In this document: piece by piece, positions 1 through 7,658 of the stretch
How the letters are laid out: every line of letters starts with the position of its first letter
Position numbering within the stretch: the first letter of the stretch is position 1
Assembly (NCBI GenBank): GCA_964444795.1
Contig: CAYUIQ010000243.1
Span: 1-13,008, forward strand
Direction: 5' to 3'
DNA from: JABMRP01 sp964444795
GTDB taxonomy: Bacteria; Planctomycetota; Planctomycetia; Pirellulales; Thermoguttaceae
Length of the DNA stretch: 13,008 nt
The notes under the pieces: model-generated
Databases searched by the model: none
Seen by the model: the letters and a program-made list of their open reading frames with translations, nothing else
What the model was told of the DNA's origin: nothing
Translations under genes and position numbers: made by a program

Positions 1-58
1 ACGACAATAACCCCCTCATGCGGAGCGGCGCCAAAGCGGCACTCCTAGCAATTCAACA

Positions 59-76
59 GAATTCCGAATCGAATTC
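59..76 (-). terminator. Hairpin just downstream of the WD40 lipoprotein gene, possible terminator
   Basis: Two GAATTC hexamers (59-64 and 71-76) flank a six-base loop and can pair as a six-bp stem in RNA read from the minus strand. The hairpin begins about a dozen bases after the TAA stop at 89-91. There is no clear U-tract after it, so an intrinsic terminator is only a guess from position. The rest of 1-88 shows no gene. Confidence 0.25.
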
Positions 77-88
77 CGGGCGCAGCCA

Positions 89-3000
89 TTAAGGCTCGCT
101 GGTGACGGTACTCGGAACCGTCCAGAGTTTTGGCCCCTCGATCGATCCGCGATAAAGCGCATCGCCCTCGGGACTCAGCACGGGCAGGTTGATCGGCGAG
201 GGACCCGGCGTGAGAACGGCGCACAGCGGCACTCCGCGGGTGAGATCCCACAGGGCCCAGAGTTCTCCCCGCGAGCGGACCTCACTCAGAAAAAGACGGC
301 CGTCGGCGGAGAATGTACCCGCTCTGCCGCCGGGCCCCGCGTGACTCCACAACTCGCGACCGGACGAAAGGTCCCACATCGTCAAAAGGGTGCGCCCGTC
401 GCGGGTATACGGCTGACCGACCAGCAACCGCTGGCCATCGGGCGTGAATCGAAACCAGCGGACCGGCAGCCGATTTCGTAGCGTTTGCACCACGTCCAGC
501 GTCTTGGGGTCGCGCAGATAAACGACCGTGTCGGGATACTTGCTCGCGACAATGTATCGGCCATTGGGGCTGTAAACCGACAACAACCCCGCGCCTCCGG
601 CGGAATTCTCCACGGCGGCCATGAACTCGCCCGTCTTGAAGTCGCGAAGCTCCAGGTTGTTGTTATTGACTTGCAGCAGGATCGTCTCTTCCTTGGGATC
701 GATCTTGATCGAGTTAATATACCAAGTATCAAGGTCGTCGATGACTCGTCGCAACTTTCCAGAATCGCTGTCGAAGACGTGTATCTCAAACCGCTCGCCT
801 TCGGCCGATCGAAGCCTGCGCACCATCGCAACTTCCTCGCCGGAGGATGAAATCGCGACGTGCGACGCGTTCGGGCGACCCTCCCAGGTTGTTTGGATTT
901 GCTCCCGCTCGTCGACGAGAACGACTTGGTTTGCGCCCATCGAGACACGGACGCTACGGCGACCGTCGCGGCTCGTTCCGCAGAGCTTGTAGCCGTAAAG
1001 TGCCCCTTGTGTGCGCGGTGGCTTGGCCGCATCGTGGTGTCGGGTTGCTTTGGCTTGCGAAAGCCAGTTGCGGAGGCCCCAAGGTAAGTGGCCGTGATTG
1101 ACGTCGCCCACTTCGATGACCGACCATTGCGATTGCCCCAACGCAGGGCTGCTTCGCCGCGGCCGGGGACTGTCCGTGGAAGAGGATCTCCCATGCGACG
1201 GCGGCGGGAACGCCTTGATCGATTCGACAATCTCAAACGAATCGGCCAGCGCATCGGGCGGCTCGTCGAATTGCACCGCGTTCCACATCGCGGCTCCGTC
1301 CTCGGCCACACTCAAGATCGAGTCGGCGCTGGGGCTGAAAACGACCCGACGAACCGGGCCCAAATGCCCACGAAACACATTGATCTCGCGACCGTCCTTG
1401 GCATCCCATAATCGAATCGTCCGGTCTTGCGAACCGGTCACACAGCGCGAAGCATCGCGGCTAAACTCGGCGGTCGTGACCGGCCCCGCATGTCCATCCA
1501 GCGGCAGAGCCTCTTTCGTTGCAATGTCGTACAGTACGGCCCATCCGCTATCGTCTTCGGTAACCGGCTCTCGCCAGTCATCATGCCCCGTCACGCCGCC
1601 GGCGATCACTTGCCGGCCGTCGGCGCTGTAAGCCAGACACAACACGCGTCCTGGAGGAGACCACGCAACGCCCAGGGACTCGCCGCTCTCGAACTCGATC
1701 ACTTCGAGTCCTTCTTCGGTCGCCGCCAGAAAACGATCGCCCTCGGGATGCGCGGCAAGGGCCGTCGCGCCACGCCTCAGGATGACCGGAGCATCCGGCC
1801 GCGATGTTTCCAGCAATGTCAATCTCGCGTCCGACGCACCGCCGTTGTCGATTCGGTACGCAACCGCGATCCGCCGCGTGTCGGGGCTAATCACCGCGTC
1901 GACCAGGCCGTAGTGGATCTCCAAAGGCAGATACCAGTAGACCTTGCCGCTGGCCACGTCGGTCAGGTAAACGCCCGAGTGGTCGGCCGAGAACAACGTA
2001 CGGCCGTCCTCGACAAAGGTGTATCGTTGCTGCCCGTTCAACGACCATTTGCGTTGTTCTCCAGTCGTTCGATCCGTGAGAAGGCAATGACGAAGCCAAT
2101 GCATTTGTCCTACCAAGAACTTCTCGCCGTCGGGCGCAAAGGCCGCCTCGGTTATCGGCCCACGATACTCCGGTAGTGTCTTGAGGGTCTTTCCCGTCAG
2201 CGTATCGCGCACCTCGAAGGCCGCGGATAGATCGATAAACCGATCGCCGTCGGGAAAGAAAAACAGGTTCTCATCACCGTTGTAGCTGGCAAACAGGTAG
2301 TCATCGATCGGCAATTTCTCTCCCGTGGCCACGTTCCAACCGTGGAGATGATGGTCGACGTCGTCGTCAACACCGTTGGGTTCTTCGGTCGTCGCAAATC
2401 GCCACACGCCACTGGGGCCGTACGCAACGGTGGCGTACGGTTTCTCGGAGGGAAAGCCCTCGAAAACTATCTCGCCCGTCGCCACTTGCCATTCGATCAG
2501 TCGTCCCTCGGAAGGGGGCACCCCGTCGCCGGAGTCTCGGATCCGCAGCGCCGCCAGCAGCCGCTCGCCGGTGGGATCGAACGTGAAATCGCGCGATGGA
2601 CCGGCGTGCGTGAAGGTCCGCACGGCCTCGCCGGTCTCGGTATCCCAGAGCGTCAGTCGAGTGGAATCGGGCTTCTTCGCGTGACGGGAGGCATAGGAAC
2701 CGCCGATACCCAACAACGCCCCCGTGGCGATCCGACGACCGTCGCGACTGGTGCGAGTGAACTCGCCCGGCGGGAACGTCACAACCACATCGCCGGTTTG
2801 CGTATCCCATAACTGGATCGTGCGCTGGCGTTGCTCGCTTCCCCAGTCCAGAAAGCGAACGAGCAATTGATCGCGATGCGGCAGAAACTCGATCGACGAA
2901 ATGGTTGCCTTGTCGGGCATCGGCAGCGACTTCTGGAGTTGCCCGGTCTTCACGTCATGGACGAGAATCGCTTGCGGTAACTCGGGGTCAAACGCCGCGC

Positions 3001-3553
3001 CACAATTGGTGATCGCCACTTGGCTTGCGTCGTGATTCACGGCGGCGAGAGCCCGCGGCGGATCGTTTCTCGGCGCTTTCCACGCGGCCGTCCGGCCGGT
3101 GAATCGCCGCCGCTGGACACCTTGCTCCACATCCCACAAGACGACGTCATTCCGCTTGCGAACCATCAACAGGCAACGCCCGTCGCCGCTGAATCGGGCC
3201 GCGCCGGCGCGGCCGATCCACCCGTGCAGCCGCTTGCCCGAGGTAAGATCGTAAAGAACCGTCTCGCAACCCGCTTGAACCAGGACCCGTTGGCCGTCAG
3301 GAGCAACAGCCAATGGACGCGACCGGAGCATGTTGAACTCCAACCAGCGTGGTGCCGGTGGTTTTGACGCTGGCTGTACTGGCGCCGGAGCGGGAGTCGG
3401 CGTTGGCGACGTGTCCGGGGCCGAGTTGCCGCCGCAGCCAAGCATGGTGAGGACGACGACGGGGTAGATTCCGTGGAGACGCACGGATATTGCCATACGG
3501 GGCGAGATTCGGCGGATTCCTCGAAGGAAGGTTAGAATCGGCATGATTGTCAT
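89..3553 (-). CDS. Large WD40-like beta-propeller repeat lipoprotein
   Basis: The protein has 1154 residues. A hydrophobic segment at about 29-39 ends in M-L-G-C40, an imperfect lipobox, so it is probably a lipoprotein facing the periplasm or cell surface. A Pro/Ala/Thr-rich linker (about 48-68) follows. The rest is beta-propeller: roughly 16 blade endings of the form [LW]-W-D-x-x-[ST]-G are visible. The two most canonical WD40 blades lie near residues 683-765, with GHAGPV, IRLWD and GHLGPV. A Ser/Pro/Arg-rich linker near 783-808 splits the propellers into two groups. The start at 3553 has a GAGGGAG ribosome binding site seven bases upstream. Met20 (3496) would give a more normal signal-peptide length but has no such site. 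The role is unknown; a scaffold for protein contacts is the usual inference for this fold. A decayed copy of the gene's 5' end lies upstream. Confidence 0.9.
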   Translation of the reverse strand: MTIMPILTFLRGIRRISPRMAISVRLHGIYPVVVLTMLGCGGNSAPDTSPTPTPAPAPVQPASKPPAPRWLEFNMLRSRPLAVAPDGQRVLVQAGCETVLYDLTSGKRLHGWIGRAGAARFSGDGRCLLMVRKRNDVVLWDVEQGVQRRRFTGRTAAWKAPRNDPPRALAAVNHDASQVAITNCGAAFDPELPQAILVHDVKTGQLQKSLPMPDKATISSIEFLPHRDQLLVRFLDWGSEQRQRTIQLWDTQTGDVVVTFPPGEFTRTSRDGRRIATGALLGIGGSYASRHAKKPDSTRLTLWDTETGEAVRTFTHAGPSRDFTFDPTGERLLAALRIRDSGDGVPPSEGRLIEWQVATGEIVFEGFPSEKPYATVAYGPSGVWRFATTEEPNGVDDDVDHHLHGWNVATGEKLPIDDYLFASYNGDENLFFFPDGDRFIDLSAAFEVRDTLTGKTLKTLPEYRGPITEAAFAPDGEKFLVGQMHWLRHCLLTDRTTGEQRKWSLNGQQRYTFVEDGRTLFSADHSGVYLTDVASGKVYWYLPLEIHYGLVDAVISPDTRRIAVAYRIDNGGASDARLTLLETSRPDAPVILRRGATALAAHPEGDRFLAATEEGLEVIEFESGESLGVAWSPPGRVLCLAYSADGRQVIAGGVTGHDDWREPVTEDDSGWAVLYDIATKEALPLDGHAGPVTTAEFSRDASRCVTGSQDRTIRLWDAKDGREINVFRGHLGPVRRVVFSPSADSILSVAEDGAAMWNAVQFDEPPDALADSFEIVESIKAFPPPSHGRSSSTDSPRPRRSSPALGQSQWSVIEVGDVNHGHLPWGLRNWLSQAKATRHHDAAKPPRTQGALYGYKLCGTSRDGRRSVRVSMGANQVVLVDEREQIQTTWEGRPNASHVAISSSGEEVAMVRRLRSAEGERFEIHVFDSDSGKLRRVIDDLDTWYINSIKIDPKEETILLQVNNNNLELRDFKTGEFMAAVENSAGGAGLLSVYSPNGRYIVASKYPDTVVYLRDPKTLDVVQTLRNRLPVRWFRFTPDGQRLLVGQPYTRDGRTLLTMWDLSSGRELWSHAGPGGRAGTFSADGRLFLSEVRSRGELWALWDLTRGVPLCAVLTPGPSPINLPVLSPEGDALYRGSIEGPKLWTVPSTVTSEP

Positions 3554-3608
3554 CGACCGCTCCCTCGCATCACCATTAAGCCTGTCCTTTTTCTCTTTTT
3601 CTTCTCCC
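3481..3608. repeat. Direct repeat copy A: 5' end and leader of the WD40 gene
   Basis: This stretch spans the first 25 or so codons of the WD40 gene plus about 55 bases of its purine-rich leader (minus-strand sense). It aligns with 3729-3854 in the same orientation, at a constant offset of 248 bp apart from a single-base indel and small length differences in the leader. By eye roughly four in five positions agree. The longest identical blocks are in the codons near Met20 (around 3495-3514) and in the ribosome binding site region (GAGGGAGCGGT). Confidence 0.8.
3550..3576 (-). other. Eight-codon upstream reading frame overlapping the WD40 gene start
   Basis: Reading the minus strand, ATG at 3576 opens the frame MVMRGSGR. 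It stops at a TGA (3552-3550) that overlaps the WD40 start codon as ATGA. An AAGGACAGG stretch lies about six bases before the ATG and could act as its ribosome binding site. The WD40 gene's own GAGGGAG site lies inside this frame. The layout suits translational coupling or a leader peptide. The duplicated leader at 3793-3825 keeps the same arrangement. Translation is not shown. Confidence 0.35.
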
Positions 3609-3687
3609 TATTTGGGTCTTCGCGGCGCAGGCGGCCGCCACGATCTGCTAATTTCTTAACACTTCAAGGCCGGAAAGTCAACCGAAA

Positions 3688-3723
3688 GGGAATTCCGGCG
3701 GGAAATCCGGCGGGAAATCCGGG
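3688..3723. repeat. Three tandem copies of a 12-bp unit
   Basis: The units are GGGAATTCCGGC (3688-3699), GGGAAATCCGGC (3700-3711) and GGGAAATCCGGG (3712-3723). The array ends almost exactly where homology of the decayed WD40 5' end begins (about 3729). It therefore marks one edge of the duplicated segment. Read on the minus strand in the old gene frame, it would encode a short Gly-Phe-Pro-Ala repeat. Confidence 0.8.
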
Positions 3724-3728
3724 GACAC

Positions 3729-3854
3729 GAACGGATATTGGCATACGGGGCGAGATTCGGCAGACTCCTCGAAGGAAGATGTAGGACAGGCATTATTGAT
3801 GTTGACCGCTCCCTCGCATGACCATTGCGCCTGCCCCTTTTTCCTCCTTTCTCC
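3729..3854 (-). pseudogene. Decayed duplicate of the WD40 gene's 5' end and leader (copy B)
   Basis: This segment matches 3481-3608. It retains the purine-rich leader, the GAGGGAG ribosome binding site and an ATG at 3793 matching the second Met of the intact gene (3544). The first ATG of the intact gene has no counterpart here. One extra base a few codons after the ATG shifts the frame. In the old frame FLRG, CRISPR-like residues C-R-I-S-P-R-M (unrelated to CRISPR arrays) and ISVRV are still readable, but no lipobox follows and homology stops at about 3729. From ATG 3793 the shifted frame runs only 45 codons, to 3656. It is best read as the stub of a tandem duplication or of a paralogue largely deleted. 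The remaining gap sequence (3609-3687 and 3855-4007) shows no other gene. Confidence 0.7.
3793..3825 (-). other. Ten-codon upstream reading frame in the duplicated leader
   Basis: ATG at 3825 on the minus strand opens MVMRGSGQHQ. It ends at a TAA (3795-3793) that shares one base with the next ATG (TAATG). It is the counterpart of the frame at 3550-3576. The first seven codons encode the same residues, with one synonymous change (GTG to GTC). The ends differ, yet both finish overlapping the following start codon. With only two related copies, common descent explains the similarity as well as selection does. Confidence 0.3.
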
Positions 3855-4007
3855 GTTGCCCGGTCCGCTGAACGCAGGCATCCGACCTCATCCAGACTGT
3901 CGACCGCAAGTCTCCCTCCCGTGCGAACCGTGGAGAAGATCGCTAGAATGGACTCCGGTTTCCTTCTTTCGCTCGACAGACCCCACATCGTTTACAGGAG
4001 TGCCCCC

Positions 4008-4211
4008 ATGGCCAAAACGTACCTGACTCTGCAGCAGAGCGAAGGATACGTCATTCTGGCGGCGGCAAAGATCTATGCCGCGTACGTCGGCTCCGACCGG
4101 TTCGAGGAAGCCCAGGAAGAGGCCTATATGGAGAAGTCGATTCGAGACGCCATTCGCATCGCCAAGACAGTCGACGCCGCGATCATCGCGGAGGGCGAGA
4201 TGGACACATGA
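4008..4211 (+). CDS. Small orphan protein, 67 residues, function unknown
   Basis: I do not recognise this family. ATG at 4008 has an ACAGGAG ribosome binding site (3994-4000) seven bases upstream, which favours it over in-frame starts further upstream. The product begins MAKTYLTLQQSEG. It is mostly helix-forming: an Ala-rich stretch AAAKIYAAYV near 18-27, then an acidic-basic helical second half (RFEEAQEEAY, IRDAIRIAK). There is no signal peptide or membrane segment, so it is probably cytoplasmic. A TAGAAT hexamer at 3944-3949 could be a -10 element, but no matching -35 is visible. It converges with the kinase gene, 45 bases between stops, with no terminator seen in that gap. Its codon use resembles that of its neighbours. 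A small helical or toxin/antitoxin-like protein is conceivable, but nothing specific supports that. Confidence 0.7.
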   Translation: MAKTYLTLQQSEGYVILAAAKIYAAYVGSDRFEEAQEEAYMEKSIRDAIRIAKTVDAAIIAEGEMDT

Positions 4212-4256
4212 TGGTCAGGAGTGGGATCAGCCTGTTTTCTTATTCTCGGGCGAGGA

Positions 4257-6323
4257 CTACTTCGATTCGTCGCCCAAGAACTTTCTGAAGAATTCTTCGG
4301 CGGCCGGATGCAGCGGCAACATGGGCCATCCGGCCGCCTCCTGGCGAGATGCAAGTCCAAACTCACGGGCAAGCTCCGCATCCGCATACAGCGTATCGAG
4401 TACAATCCGCACGAATTCGCTCGATGCATCGCGGTGGACAACCAGAAACGTTGTTGTCGCCACGGTGTGAACGTCCTCCGCGGGGATCGCGGGTTCTTCA
4501 GAAGAACGTTCAATCAGCTCACCGGCTCGGATGGTCACGGGCCGAAACACCGGGCCCTCGAGCCCGTCGATCTCCTCCTCCGTTAACGAGAGAATCTGAA
4601 ACCGATCGTCCCGGAGGAGTGATTTCAACGCCTCGTTCCGCGGTCCCGTCGTCACCACGGCCGCATCCCACCGGGGATGGTTCGGCAATTCCGAAAAGTT
4701 GGCCTCAATCAAGTTCGGTGAGATCTTCAGTTTGTCGAAAATTCGCCGCGCCGACAACTGCATGCCAGATCCCGGGGCGCCGATAACAAGCGTCTTGGAA
4801 GCGAGTTGCTTTAGATTGCCGGGAGGACTCTCGGAACGAACGACGAAGTAGATCGCCTCGGGATAGAGTGGCGCCACGACGGCCAGATCGGCGGACGAGA
4901 CCGCGCCGGCCTGGAGCAGACCGATTTCCGCGTCTTCCGCGATGAGGCGATTACGGTTGTCGACCGCGCCGTCGGTCTCCAGAACTTTAACGTCAATCTC
5001 CAAGCGTTCCTTCAGTCGATCACGAAACTCCCGTCCGAAATGATGGTATTCTCCCTGACGACTGCCTGTCGCAACACGCACGCGTGATGGGAACGCCTTT
5101 TCTCCGTCGTGACTCCACAAAGCGAGCGCGCCCCAGAGCAACAAAGCGGCCACCAATCCAACCCCGATCCACTGCGCGCACCGGTGGGCCAGCGTGGGAC
5201 TCGGGACTCGCCGTCCGACGACCGCGGCGATCAAGGGAACATCGCGCAACCAGCACCAGTATTTCGTGGCCCTGCCGGCAGGCCGCGCGAGAACGGGTTC
5301 GCCGTTGAGATAGCGGCCCAGGTCGTCGGCCAAATCTTGGGCACTTGCGTATCTCCTTGTCGGGTTCTTGTTCAGGCATTTCAGGCAGATCGCCTCGATC
5401 CGTTTGTCGAGATTCGATTGGATTGACCGTGGCGCGGCCGGCTCGTTATGGATGACTTGCAGGATCGTGTCGACTTTCGAGTGGGCCCCAAACGGAGGCC
5501 GGCCGGTGAGAAGTTGGTAGAGAATCGCGCCCAAAGAGTAAATGTCGCTCGCCGCGTTCACTTCATCCAGTTTTGCAGCGGCCTGCTCCGGTGACATGTA
5601 GCCGGGTGTTCCCAGTGAAGTTCCCGTATCGGTCAACCCGTCCTCGCGCTGAAGTTCCTTGGCGAGCCCGAAATCGCCTACCAGCGGCCGATCGCTTGAA
5701 TCCACAATCACGTTGGCCGGCTTGAGATCGCGATGGATAATTCCCTGTTCATGAGCGTGTTGAATCGCCTCGGCAATGGCCCGAACATAACCGGCGCCCT
5801 TCTCGGGAGACGGAGGCGCCAAACGGATGAGATGGGCAAGGTCCGCCCCTTTGACGTACTCCATGGAATAGAAGTGCCGTCCGTCGATCTCTCCGACCTG
5901 GTACACGGGGACGATATTCGGGTGTCCAAGTTTTCCGGCCGCTTTGGCTTCCGTTTGAAACCTCTGAAGATCCCTCTGCGAGGCCAAGACTCCCGCGCGG
6001 ATCATCTTGACAGCCACGATACGGTCGAGGCTGATCTGTCGTGCTTTGTAGACAACCCCCATTCCGCCGCGGCCGATTACCTCGATAATCTCGTAATCGC
6101 CAAGCGAGCGACCGCACAAGTCGTCTTGCGATCCAGTCGCGCGGGCTACGACACGTGGGGCGACGTCCTCACCAGGTTTGAAGGCCGAAGTCTCGGCGAG
6201 ACCTTCCGCCAAAGGAGCCTCGGTCTCGATACTTCCATCCTCTTCACCCGCTGCCCGGTCGGTACGTGAGGCTTCATCAAGGCGCCCTTCTCGTTCCGTT
6301 TCAGGATCTTTGGGCTTTTCCAT
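4257..6323 (-). CDS. Transmembrane Ser/Thr protein kinase with a TAXI-like substrate-binding sensor domain
   Basis: The protein has 688 residues from ATG 6323. The Hanks-type kinase domain has the glycine loop GRGGMG (84-89), catalytic Lys106 in AVKM, Glu125, HRDLKPAN (from His197), DFG (217-219) and S-P-E (244-246), so it should be active. One membrane helix (about 385-403) separates it from a C-terminal domain (about 413-685). That domain begins RVRVATGSRQGEYHHFG and continues through an N-R-L-I-A-E-D-A-E-I-G-L-L-Q-A-G stretch and a conserved G-A-P-G-S-G-M. This pattern matches TAXI (TRAP-associated extracytoplasmic immunogenic) solute-binding proteins. The inferred role is to bind a small ligand outside the membrane and set kinase activity inside. 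No TRAP permease gene is nearby. A TTG at 6362 would add 13 residues with a single C-P-S-C, perhaps half a zinc ribbon. I prefer the ATG because an AAGGA-type site lies ten bases upstream. Confidence 0.9.
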   Translation of the reverse strand: MEKPKDPETEREGRLDEASRTDRAAGEEDGSIETEAPLAEGLAETSAFKPGEDVAPRVVARATGSQDDLCGRSLGDYEIIEVIGRGGMGVVYKARQISLDRIVAVKMIRAGVLASQRDLQRFQTEAKAAGKLGHPNIVPVYQVGEIDGRHFYSMEYVKGADLAHLIRLAPPSPEKGAGYVRAIAEAIQHAHEQGIIHRDLKPANVIVDSSDRPLVGDFGLAKELQREDGLTDTGTSLGTPGYMSPEQAAAKLDEVNAASDIYSLGAILYQLLTGRPPFGAHSKVDTILQVIHNEPAAPRSIQSNLDKRIEAICLKCLNKNPTRRYASAQDLADDLGRYLNGEPVLARPAGRATKYWCWLRDVPLIAAVVGRRVPSPTLAHRCAQWIGVGLVAALLLWGALALWSHDGEKAFPSRVRVATGSRQGEYHHFGREFRDRLKERLEIDVKVLETDGAVDNRNRLIAEDAEIGLLQAGAVSSADLAVVAPLYPEAIYFVVRSESPPGNLKQLASKTLVIGAPGSGMQLSARRIFDKLKISPNLIEANFSELPNHPRWDAAVVTTGPRNEALKSLLRDDRFQILSLTEEEIDGLEGPVFRPVTIRAGELIERSSEEPAIPAEDVHTVATTTFLVVHRDASSEFVRIVLDTLYADAELAREFGLASRQEAAGWPMLPLHPAAEEFFRKFLGDESK

Positions 6324-6397
6324 CGGCGCAATTTCCTTCCGACAAGACGGGCAGGCTGCCAACCCGCCACGATTTTCAACGGGCCGCCCGAAACCCC

Positions 6398-6426
6398 CTT
6401 ATAGGTGGGCGTATTGTTCGTGTCAA
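6398..6426 (-). promoter_or_regulatory. Near-consensus sigma70-type promoter for the kinase gene
   Basis: On the minus strand TTGACA (6426-6421) is followed by a 17-bp spacer and TATAAG (6403-6398). That is a perfect -35, an ideal spacer and a -10 one base from consensus. Transcription would start near 6391, about 29 bases before the TTG at 6362 and 68 bases before the ATG at 6323. It points towards the kinase, with no gene between. Confidence 0.7.
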
Positions 6427-6560
6427 GTGGTCGGGTAGCCTTTCGAAGCATGTAGCGGCAGCGGACGGGCTAGGAGCAGAGAGATCTGGCGCCGTTGCCT
6501 GGCCGGGCAGCTTCACTTGGAGGAGATTGTCCAGCCTACATATTGCGAGGAAAGGCTTTA

Positions 6561-6588
6561 TCCCCACTGGCACGCGTGCCGGCGGGAA
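6561..6588 (-). terminator. Imperfect 28-bp palindrome after the ispH operon, possible terminator or dispersed repeat
   Basis: The core GGCACGCGTGCC (6569-6580) is a perfect 12-bp palindrome. The flanks extend the pairing to about 6561 and 6588 with two mismatches and one G-T. It starts about 20 bases after the stop codon of the enolase-superfamily gene, where an RNA hairpin could end the ispH transcript, but no run of U follows. A short intergenic palindrome repeated around the genome is an alternative. The remaining sequence between 6427 and 6608 holds nothing else that I can support. Confidence 0.4.
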
Positions 6589-6608
6589 TCCGCGGAGACG
6601 GCTGCAAC

Positions 6609-7658
6609 TCAATCAACCTGGTAGCGTTCGACCTTGGCCCGGTCGACTTCCACACCCAAGCCGGGTGACCGGGGCACCGCGATCATCCCGTTGACGATCT
6701 CCAGGGAGTTGGTCAGCAGGTCGTCTTGCAGGCGGCCGTATCGAGATTCATTGCCCGAGGAAAAGCTCGCCGTGGAGGCGGCCAGATGGAGCATGGCCGC
6801 GGTGGCCACGCCCAGCCAACCGGCACCGCCCAACAACACGCTGATGCCAGCCGCGCTGGCCACGGCCGCGCATCGCCGCGCCGAGGTCATCCCGCCCACC
6901 GCTTGCGGATCGAGCGACACAAACGGCGCCGCATGGCAACGGGCCGCCGCCATCACGTCGCCCGGTCCGGCAATGCCGCGCGAGACGGCCAGCGGCACGC
7001 TCGTCTGCCGGCCCAGCGAGGCAATCTGGTCCAATTTGCAGGAAGTCAACGGGTCGAGAAAACACTGCGGCGGATCAACCTCAAGTTGTCGGCAGAGATC
7101 GCGGGCGCCGTCCAACTCGTATTGCGCCGCGCCGTCCAATCGCAGTTCCACGCCGTCGCCCACGCTCTGCCGAACGGCCGCCAACACCCGCAGGTCGGTC
7201 TCGGCGCATCCGCTGCAGACGATGACCTGGGCGTGGAACCCTTGCTCGGCTAACTCATGGGCCAGGACCCCGATCTGCTCCGGCGAGTCGCCGCTGAGGC
7301 GGGCGGCCAGCGGCACCCATTTGCGATACTCGCCGCCGAAGAGCTGGCAAACCGGCAATCCGGCAAAGCGGCCGATCAGGTCCCAGGAGGCCATCTCGAC
7401 GGCCGATCGCAAGGACGCGTCGCGAAGCGACTCCAACTGGAGCAGTTCCTCGACGTCGAACACGCTCCGCCCGACCAGAGTCGGTGCCAGCGCATCGCGC
7501 CAAGCCGCCCCTTGCCATGCCGCCCGCTGGCTCAGCGCCTCGCCCCAGCCTTCCAATCCCGACTCGGTCAGCAACCGCACCAACAGCGATCGCACGGGCA
7601 CCCCCGTGTCGCTTTGGGGAATCTCGACAAGATAGAATTCCAGGTCGCTAACGATCAC
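6609..7658 (-). CDS. Enolase-superfamily protein (mandelate racemase/muconate lactonizing type) lacking most catalytic residues
   Basis: The 349-residue product has the superfamily layout: an N-terminal capping domain (about 1-115, with L-E-G-W-G-E and A-S-W-D-L-I-G-R-F-A-G-L-P) and a barrel (about 120-330). Length is normal. At the sites where active members carry key residues this one differs. The K-x-K on strand two is V145-I-V147. The three metal acids read Asp175 (kept, LRLD), Asp202 (F-L-D-P-L in place of E-x-P) and Ser226-Arg227 (in place of D-E). The later lysine before V-G-G is Asp250. It is therefore probably not a standard racemase, epimerase or dehydratase, and may be a binding protein or use new chemistry. 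The GTG start at 7658 overlaps the ispH stop as GTGA, which implies translational coupling. A longer reading starting at 7832 would run back through ispH and is rejected. Confidence 0.85.
   Translation of the reverse strand: MIVSDLEFYLVEIPQSDTGVPVRSLLVRLLTESGLEGWGEALSQRAAWQGAAWRDALAPTLVGRSVFDVEELLQLESLRDASLRSAVEMASWDLIGRFAGLPVCQLFGGEYRKWVPLAARLSGDSPEQIGVLAHELAEQGFHAQVIVCSGCAETDLRVLAAVRQSVGDGVELRLDGAAQYELDGARDLCRQLEVDPPQCFLDPLTSCKLDQIASLGRQTSVPLAVSRGIAGPGDVMAAARCHAAPFVSLDPQAVGGMTSARRCAAVASAAGISVLLGGAGWLGVATAAMLHLAASTASFSSGNESRYGRLQDDLLTNSLEIVNGMIAVPRSPGLGVEVDRAKVERYQVD

Noticed and set aside
3688..3854. Repeats here as a CRISPR array
   Set aside because: The 12-bp units are contiguous without spacers, and the other repeat is a two-copy gene-start duplication. 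No cas gene is present.
6634..7635. Plus-strand open frame of 333 codons
   Set aside because: It is opposite the enolase-superfamily gene, low in complexity (Ser/Arg/Thr/Pro) and lacks a family signature.
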